Below are positions 45,901 to 49,889 of a stretch of DNA of 49,889 bases, piece by piece (position 1 is the first letter of the stretch; every line of letters starts with the position of its first letter). The notes under the pieces were generated by a model. That model searched no databases and was not told the origin of the DNA. It saw nothing but the letters and a program-made list of their open reading frames with translations. The position numbers were made by a program, and so were the translations under genes. Source of the DNA: CAYLZW01 sp964388085 (GTDB lineage: Bacteria; Myxococcota; UBA727; CAYLZW01). The DNA is taken from contig CAYLZW010000010.1 of assembly GCA_964388085.1 (NCBI GenBank), forward strand, positions 1 to 49,889, read 5' to 3'.

Positions 45901-47250
45901 CGTGCCGCCGGCGGAGTCCTTCAGCTCGACCCACACCTTCTTCACGCCGTCGACGTCCGGCTCCGCGAGCACATAGCCCTGCTTGCTGGTCGCGTAGGGC
46001 TCGAACGCGGTCCAGATGACGCCGTCGTTCGAGAAGCGCATCTCGCTGAGCGTGCCCGCGGCGCTGCTCGCGTTCAGCGTCAGCTCCACGGTGCTGACGC
46101 GGATCGCGTCCTTCCCCCCGGCGATGCTGAGCGAGCCCAGGAACGCGCCGTCGCCGAGGGTGAACGCGGTCGCGCCGTTGTTGAAGGGGAACCACGGGGA
46201 GGCCGCGCCAGCGACGTCGATCGCGCGTGCCTGCCATTTGAAATCTCCGACCCCGAGCGCGCCCGGAGCGATCGTCTGCGGAGACGTGCTCGAGAATGCG
46301 CTCACGTGCGTGGCGACGCCGGCAAAGCTGTCGTCGACGGCGATCAGCTCGATCTCGATCGATACGGTGTCACCGTCCGGGTCGAGGAAGGAGACCGAGG
46401 GCAGCGGCGCCGCGTCCACATGCGCGCCAGCGGACACCAAGGCGTCCGCCTCGTCGAGCTGCCGCAGGGAGGCGATGAGCGGCGCGCGTTGTGCCCGCGC
46501 CACCGTGACGTCGACGCTCCTGCTCACGGACGCGCTGCCGTCCGTGGCCTCCACGGTGAGGGTGTGCGAGCCGAGGGCGTTCATGCCCGGCGCGAGGGTC
46601 AGCACCTCGTCCACCAGGGTGGCGAAGCTGGGGGCGCCGACCAGGGAGAGGATCACCGCGTCACCGTCCGGATCGCTGACGCTGATGGGCACGTCGACGG
46701 CCGTGTCGATGGCCACCGTCACGCTCGCGATCTCGACGATCTCGGGCGCGCGGTTGGTGTTCGTGACCGTGACCTCGACGCTGCCCGTGGCCGAATGCGC
46801 GCCGTCGCTGACCTGCACGCCCACGACGTGCTCGCCGGCGTCGTCGAAGCCGGGAGCGAGCGTGAGCACGTCGCCGCTGAGCGTGGCCCAGGCGGGTGCG
46901 CTGAGGAGCGTGAAGCTGAGCTCATCGCCGTCCGGATCGCTCGCCGGGAGCGTTAGCGTGCGCACCTGGTTCTCCTCGACGGTGAGCGGGGAGATCGCGC
47001 CCAGCGCCGGCGACCCGTCTCCCGGCGGCTCGCCTCCGCCGTCGTCCGGCACGACCGGGTCGCCGGCGTCGTCAAGCTCGCTCGGATCGCCTGCGTCGTC
47101 CGCCGGCGTGTGCGCGCCACCGTCGTGGTCACCGGAGGGGGAGCCGGTGTCTCCGGCGTCCGGCTCGCCGCTCGGCTCTTCGGGGCAGCCGGCGAGGGCG
47201 AGCAGTGAAATGGCGGCGGCAAGGTGATGTGCTGCCCGGTTCAGGCGCAA
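42907..47250 (-). CDS. Giant lipoprotein with Ig-like and kelch-like repeats
   Basis: A 1447-residue protein. I choose the TTG at 47250 because GGAGG stands just before it; the frame to 47388 would add 46 shadow residues. A signal peptide ends with a lipobox (LLALAGC, Cys22). A disordered Asp/Gly/Pro linker follows (about 25-80). Two putative-Ig repeats (DPDGDELSFTLLSAPAWATL; DPDGDAVILSLVGAPSFATL) and a bacterial Ig-like Big_5 domain (about 580-670) follow. From about 680 to the end, WNG-type repeats (FWNGGAWSGG, WNGTAWSV, YDGTWSAPY) give a beta-propeller or kelch-like region. Probably anchored on the outer membrane, surface-exposed. Confidence 0.85.
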   Translation of the reverse strand: MRLNRAAHHLAAAISLLALAGCPEEPSGEPDAGDTGSPSGDHDGGAHTPADDAGDPSELDDAGDPVVPDDGGGEPPGDGSPALGAISPLTVEENQVRTLTLPASDPDGDELSFTLLSAPAWATLSGDVLTLAPGFDDAGEHVVGVQVSDGAHSATGSVEVTVTNTNRAPEIVEIASVTVAIDTAVDVPISVSDPDGDAVILSLVGAPSFATLVDEVLTLAPGMNALGSHTLTVEATDGSASVSRSVDVTVARAQRAPLIASLRQLDEADALVSAGAHVDAAPLPSVSFLDPDGDTVSIEIELIAVDDSFAGVATHVSAFSSTSPQTIAPGALGVGDFKWQARAIDVAGAASPWFPFNNGATAFTLGDGAFLGSLSIAGGKDAIRVSTVELTLNASSAAGTLSEMRFSNDGVIWTAFEPYATSKQGYVLAEPDVDGVKKVWVELKDSAGGTARMSDTVVVDRVAPDAPILDHHNGLHVTNGNPVDFTVTTTEPSTLGLRITYLVHDDYASNVYPMWGSEVPFTPALSVSGTWGPRDYITAWLKDAAGNYSGGTRYLMDIDVEAPAVSSAGPSNGEVGVWPEAPIRVAFSEHIDPTSFNATNVTVSGATGRWELDGTSRGATFLLDAPMVPGSVVSLTFDGLKDPAGNSMEEPYSYSFTVGSSPTRFSSPALPKGMVPLKASNASGTLLLFVDTADTASSARVPGEWRWAFWNGGAWSGGSLGPGALDHRDGPAPARLVAWGDKFVASWPTMVGRRWAIFDQGLWTWPSAPAPRGDIAANELGVMQAYQSSVRYYADPFGQYITDQIILVELFNGTAWSAPTLLHQRGYYSFEPRIVASADNFAVMTGIYSSGTYYTTLRVYTSPSGEWQDGKTVTSGSDPGQLVSNSGGFAFAPRSGGYPVVFDGTQWHEGTLPNISLLATDGQGFAAVSRTGAVEVFEDGAWTPPVTLGGSPAQLEGNAGRYLLLSRDEVSAALEAQLYDGTWSAPYQAANVVDPATVQVGGATLTSDLAVATFEADGDAHSLVHTASGWTTVSTLQSEPATSGALNAIDTGTSIAVVLGDGRDHVARAWNGAGFDAAQFLSTSTIDTMSAQPQIAFLPSGEGLAVWQQYDLGVAKIFWAAYDGVAWQPAERLADLPGTAPRIAQNGLRFVVLFQSRVDGEGNTRHYGAYAVPVTPGVGAGAPVELMAPELNVGYARVPAIGSDGSGFLATYGSRASTSDPFDVLYRTSADGLSWSAPAVLEADVSDVGVVGQVLGNSIGYLIATEIATNQWSRRLYSAGTLSPATTVTTFDARIGAGLTSFAWVHEDNDLVVSLYSGSAWSSPESFDGYTAHALVGNGGSYLFVFDQNWSEWNGTAWSVSDSLGSPALVDAVADGAGYAAAAVTGSAEGQVLPMTLSGGSWTAHPNLGGPTGRWHPVVGVGLGTRFLVWEQTDPAQGVTRMHFTGF

Positions 47251-47441
47251 GTACGACCTCCGGAGCTTGAGCGGCGAGCCATGGACGTCGCTGCGGCGAA
47301 AAGCTTCATCCCGGCCTGAGTATCCCCCCGCGCGGAGCGCCCAGGCCAGTCGCCGTCCGGCGCCGCGGGGCGCTCTGGTATGGTCCACCAGCGTCGTCGT
47401 CCATGCCAGTCAGGCCGGCGGCAGCCACAGGAGCGTTGATC

Positions 47442-48020
47442 ATGTCGCACGGTACCAGCGCGGGCTCCAGCAAAGCGGACGCAGCGCGCGGCGAGGGCGG
47501 CGCCGCCGGCTCGGCGGGATCTCCAGCGGTGGTGGTGCACTCCGCCACCGACACCCACGTCGTGGGCACGACGGGTAGCGTGTGCATCGTCATCTTCCGG
47601 GGCGAGGTCCACGCGGATGCTGTCGAGAGCTGCGGGCGATTGCTTCGTGAGCTCGTGCGCGCGCATCCCGGTGAGGCGGCGTTCTTTGACATCATCGCGC
47701 CGAAGACGCCGCCGCCCGGTGGCGCCGCATGCGAGATAGCAGCGGAGGCCGAAGCGCGCCCGCTCCCTCACGGTCGGGGCCCGTCACGCTTGGCATCCCC
47801 GGAACGGCTGTCGCCTGGCGCAACACGCCGGGAGCGTCGGTGTGTCTCACTTCGTCGCACGCGCGCCGATCGCCGGGCCGAGCGGACGCATCCGGTAGGC
47901 TCCGCCCGCTCCGCCGGACGACGGCGGGAGCAGCATACGAAGCGGGGGCGCTCGATGGGCGTCCTCTTCTCTTGCGGAGCATTCATCCGCGCACTCGAAC
48001 GGAGAGAGGTCTGGTTGTGA
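47442..48020 (+). CDS. Small alpha/beta domain protein, C-terminus degenerate
   Basis: A 192-residue frame from the ATG at 47442 with GGAG upstream. Residues 35-110 have a STAS-like or myxobacterial-specific pattern (VHSATDTHVVGTTGSVCIVI, GEVHADAVESCGRLLRELVR, FDIIAPKTPPP). From about residue 110 the sequence is Arg-rich and looks like shadow coding, which hints at a frameshift after PPPG. The stop overlaps the following GTG. Function unknown. Confidence 0.45.
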   Translation: MSHGTSAGSSKADAARGEGGAAGSAGSPAVVVHSATDTHVVGTTGSVCIVIFRGEVHADAVESCGRLLRELVRAHPGEAAFFDIIAPKTPPPGGAACEIAAEAEARPLPHGRGPSRLASPERLSPGATRRERRCVSLRRTRADRRAERTHPVGSARSAGRRREQHTKRGRSMGVLFSCGAFIRALERREVWL

Positions 48021-49889
48021 GGTTGCACGTTGCGAATCGGGCGATGGCCCGCGCTCTGCTGGGGGTCGGCTCGGTACTGGCGCTCGGCGCCGGCACGCCG
48101 GTGCTGGCGGCTACGATTACGGTCGACTCCACGGTGGACACCTTGGGCGAGCCAGGCAGCTGCTCGCTGCGCGCGGCCATCGAGGCCGCCAACACGGACG
48201 CCGCCGTCGACGGCTGCCTCGCGGGCGCCGGCGCTGACGTCGTCGTTTTGTCCTCGGGCGCGACCTACGCGCTGAGCCTGACCGGCACCAGCGGGCAGGA
48301 CAACAGCGTCGCCGACCTGTGGATCGATTCGGCCGTCACCGTGCAGGCCGAGGCCGCGGAGCCGGCGATCATCGACGCTGCCGGCATCAGCCGCGCGCTG
48401 TTCGTCACCAGCAACGGCGACGTCGTGCTGAGCAACCTCGACGTGGTGGGAGGGCTCATCAACCCGGGTCACGGCGGCGGTATCTACAACGAGGGCGCGC
48501 TCGAGCTGCGCGACGTGCGCGTGATGGGCAACGAAGCCAGGGGTAGCAACGGCGCGAAGCTGCCCGGCGGGTTCGGCGGCGGCGTCTACAACGCAGGCAC
48601 GCTGGCGCTCGTCGACAGCGCGGTGCTCGACAACGTCGCCCAGGGTGGGCGCGGGCAGAACCGGGTGAGCGGCCGCGCCGGCGGCGGCGGCGGCGGCGCC
48701 GGGCTCGGCGGCGGCGTCTTCAACGCGGGCACGCTGAGCGTTGCGGACACTCCCATCGCTGGCAACGTCGCGCGCGGTGGGGCAGGAGGCAGCGCGACGG
48801 GCTGTGCGGGCGCCCTCGGCACCGGCGGTAACGGCGGCGGTGAAGGGGGGAGCGGAGGCGTTCCGGCCGGCAGCGTTGCGGCGGCTGGGAGCTTCGGCGG
48901 CGGCGGTGGCGGAGGCGCGTCCCAAGCCATCCCCGGCGCCGGCGCCGCGGGGGGCTTCGGCGGCGGCGGCGGCGGCGCGGGGGGCGACACCGGCGGTGGC
49001 AGCAACGGGAGCTATGGCCCCGGCGGCTTCGCGGGCGGTAACGGAGGCACGGCGACGTTCTCCTGCGGCGCGGGCGGCGGCGGCGGCGGCGGCGTGGGCG
49101 GCGGGATCTTCAACGACGGCGGCCAGGTCGAGCTGCTGGGCGGTGCGGCGCTGATCGAGAACGACGTGGCCGGCGGCGCGGGCGGCTCTCCTCACTTCGC
49201 GGGCAGCCAGGGGCGGTCGGGCTCGGGCGTCGCGAGCGCCTTCTTCAACGACGGCGGGACGTTCACCTGTTCGTTCGCCGGCGGCGTCGACGTCGGGGGC
49301 TCGCTCTACCTGGGCAGCAGCCCCGGGTGCTTTGCTACCTATCCGTACCTCGACATCCTGTCGCTGCCCGTCGGCGATTTCACGTGTCCGGAAGGCGGCG
49401 CCGTGCTGTACCGCGTGACGCAATCGGCCACCGGCGAAGAGGTCGAGCGCACGCCGGTCTGTAACGGCGCCGACGGTGTCGACGGACAGGACGCCCCCAC
49501 GCCGCTCGTCCAGACCAGCGCGCTGCCCGTGGGCGACGCCGATTGCGCCGATGGGGGTACGCGCGTGGAGGTCGGCTATGACGACGGCGCGGGTGGCGAG
49601 GTGGCCGATGACGGCGTGCTCACGGGCGCCGAGGTCGTCGAGACCACCCAGGTGTGCAATGGCGCCGACGGAGCGGACGGCCAAGACGGCGCCGACGGCA
49701 CGAACGGCCAGGACGGCCAGGACGGCCAGGACGGCCAGGACGGCCAGGACGGCGCGGACGGCGTCGACGGGCGTACGCCGCTCATTCAGACCACGGCGCT
49801 GGCCGAGGGCGACCCCGCTTGCGCCGACGGTGGCACGCGCGTGGACGTTGGCTTCGACGACGGCGCGGGTGGCGTGGTGGCCGGTGACG
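48017..49889 (+). CDS. Glycine-rich surface protein with collagen-like tail (partial)
   Basis: Starts at the GTG at 48017 (ATG at 48044 is an alternative) and is open to the window end, 624 residues. Signal peptide (LLGVGSVLALGAG, then PVLAA). Then a CSLR-type start common in beta-helix proteins (SCSLRAAIEAANTD) and short repeats (GGIYNEGALELRDV, GGVYNAGTLALVDS, GGVFNAGTLSVADT) that should form a parallel beta-helix, with long Gly-rich loops like PE_PGRS proteins. From about 480 come DUF7151-like and collagen-like segments (CNGADGADGQDG, TPLIQTTALAEGDPACADGG). Probably secreted or outer-membrane associated. Confidence 0.85.
   Translation, partial: MRLHVANRAMARALLGVGSVLALGAGTPVLAATITVDSTVDTLGEPGSCSLRAAIEAANTDAAVDGCLAGAGADVVVLSSGATYALSLTGTSGQDNSVADLWIDSAVTVQAEAAEPAIIDAAGISRALFVTSNGDVVLSNLDVVGGLINPGHGGGIYNEGALELRDVRVMGNEARGSNGAKLPGGFGGGVYNAGTLALVDSAVLDNVAQGGRGQNRVSGRAGGGGGGAGLGGGVFNAGTLSVADTPIAGNVARGGAGGSATGCAGALGTGGNGGGEGGSGGVPAGSVAAAGSFGGGGGGGASQAIPGAGAAGGFGGGGGGAGGDTGGGSNGSYGPGGFAGGNGGTATFSCGAGGGGGGGVGGGIFNDGGQVELLGGAALIENDVAGGAGGSPHFAGSQGRSGSGVASAFFNDGGTFTCSFAGGVDVGGSLYLGSSPGCFATYPYLDILSLPVGDFTCPEGGAVLYRVTQSATGEEVERTPVCNGADGVDGQDAPTPLVQTSALPVGDADCADGGTRVEVGYDDGAGGEVADDGVLTGAEVVETTQVCNGADGADGQDGADGTNGQDGQDGQDGQDGQDGADGVDGRTPLIQTTALAEGDPACADGGTRVDVGFDDGAGGVVAGD
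49706..49750 (+). repeat. Five tandem 9-bp repeats in the collagen-like segment
   Basis: GGCCAGGAC occurs five times in tandem, coding repeated GQD triplets inside a Gly-X-Y stretch. Confidence 0.85.

Noticed and set aside
45481..46956. A 491-codon plus-strand frame inside the giant lipoprotein gene
   Set aside because: Antisense shadow: Ig-like repeats are clear on the minus strand, while the plus-strand frame is Arg/Ala rich without motifs.
47768..49684. A 638-codon minus-strand frame opposite the surface protein
   Set aside because: Ala/Arg-rich shadow of Gly codons; the plus strand has a signal peptide and regular repeats.

Overview
The window is GC-rich DNA from a Myxococcota (myxobacterial) chromosome. 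The host assignment rests on the right flank: a long lipoprotein with Ig-like and kelch-like repeats, a glycine-rich surface protein with a collagen-like tail, and a C-terminal segment of hydrophobic stretch plus Arg cluster, all common in that phylum. Most of the window is a complete siphovirus-type prophage of about 38.6 kb, bounded by a 45-bp repeat of the 3' half of a tRNA-Arg(TCT) gene (3313-3357 and 41885-41929).

Left end (1-3443): a small Gln/Pro-rich protein, a trypsin-like protease, an excisionase-like HTH protein and a first tyrosine integrase (Int1). The 3' end of int1 is itself a copy of the tRNA 3' half. It lies outside the prophage, so I read it as the right edge of an older element that used the same tRNA. 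The prophage then inserted between int1 and the tRNA, a tandem integration.

Prophage left arm (3516-9830, minus): Int2, a cluster of small overlapping regulatory and zinc-binding proteins, a YqaJ-type exonuclease with a probable single-strand annealing partner, and an initiator-type tRNA-fMet lying in-frame inside a coding sequence. A divergent control region (9831-10074) separates this operon from a rightward cassette of Cro/CI-like regulator, DEDDh exonuclease with a TerB-like tail, and a Cys-rich lipoprotein (10075-11613).

Late region (11607-32623, minus), in transcription order: small and large terminase, GroES-like co-chaperonin, portal, morphogenesis protein, scaffold, major capsid protein, lysis genes, connectors, tail tube, tail chaperones with a -1 frameshift, tape measure, distal tail and hub proteins, and adhesins. 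Five sites share a GTAGA box, a 17-bp spacer and a TANNNT-like -10. They stand in front of the terminase, GroES, scaffold, the 23953 gene and the holin-like gene, and form an apparent family of phage late promoters.

Right arm (32762-41810, minus): small regulators, a primase-helicase with eight GGTGGTGAC iterons in its 3' end (candidate origin), a Dam-type methylase, a ParB-like protein with a Lys/Ala repeat tail, and overlapping small genes. The intact tRNA-Arg at 41885-41961 closes the prophage.

Right flank (41962-49889): host genes for a flavoprotein-like oxidoreductase, the giant lipoprotein, a small protein of unknown function and a surface protein that runs off the window.
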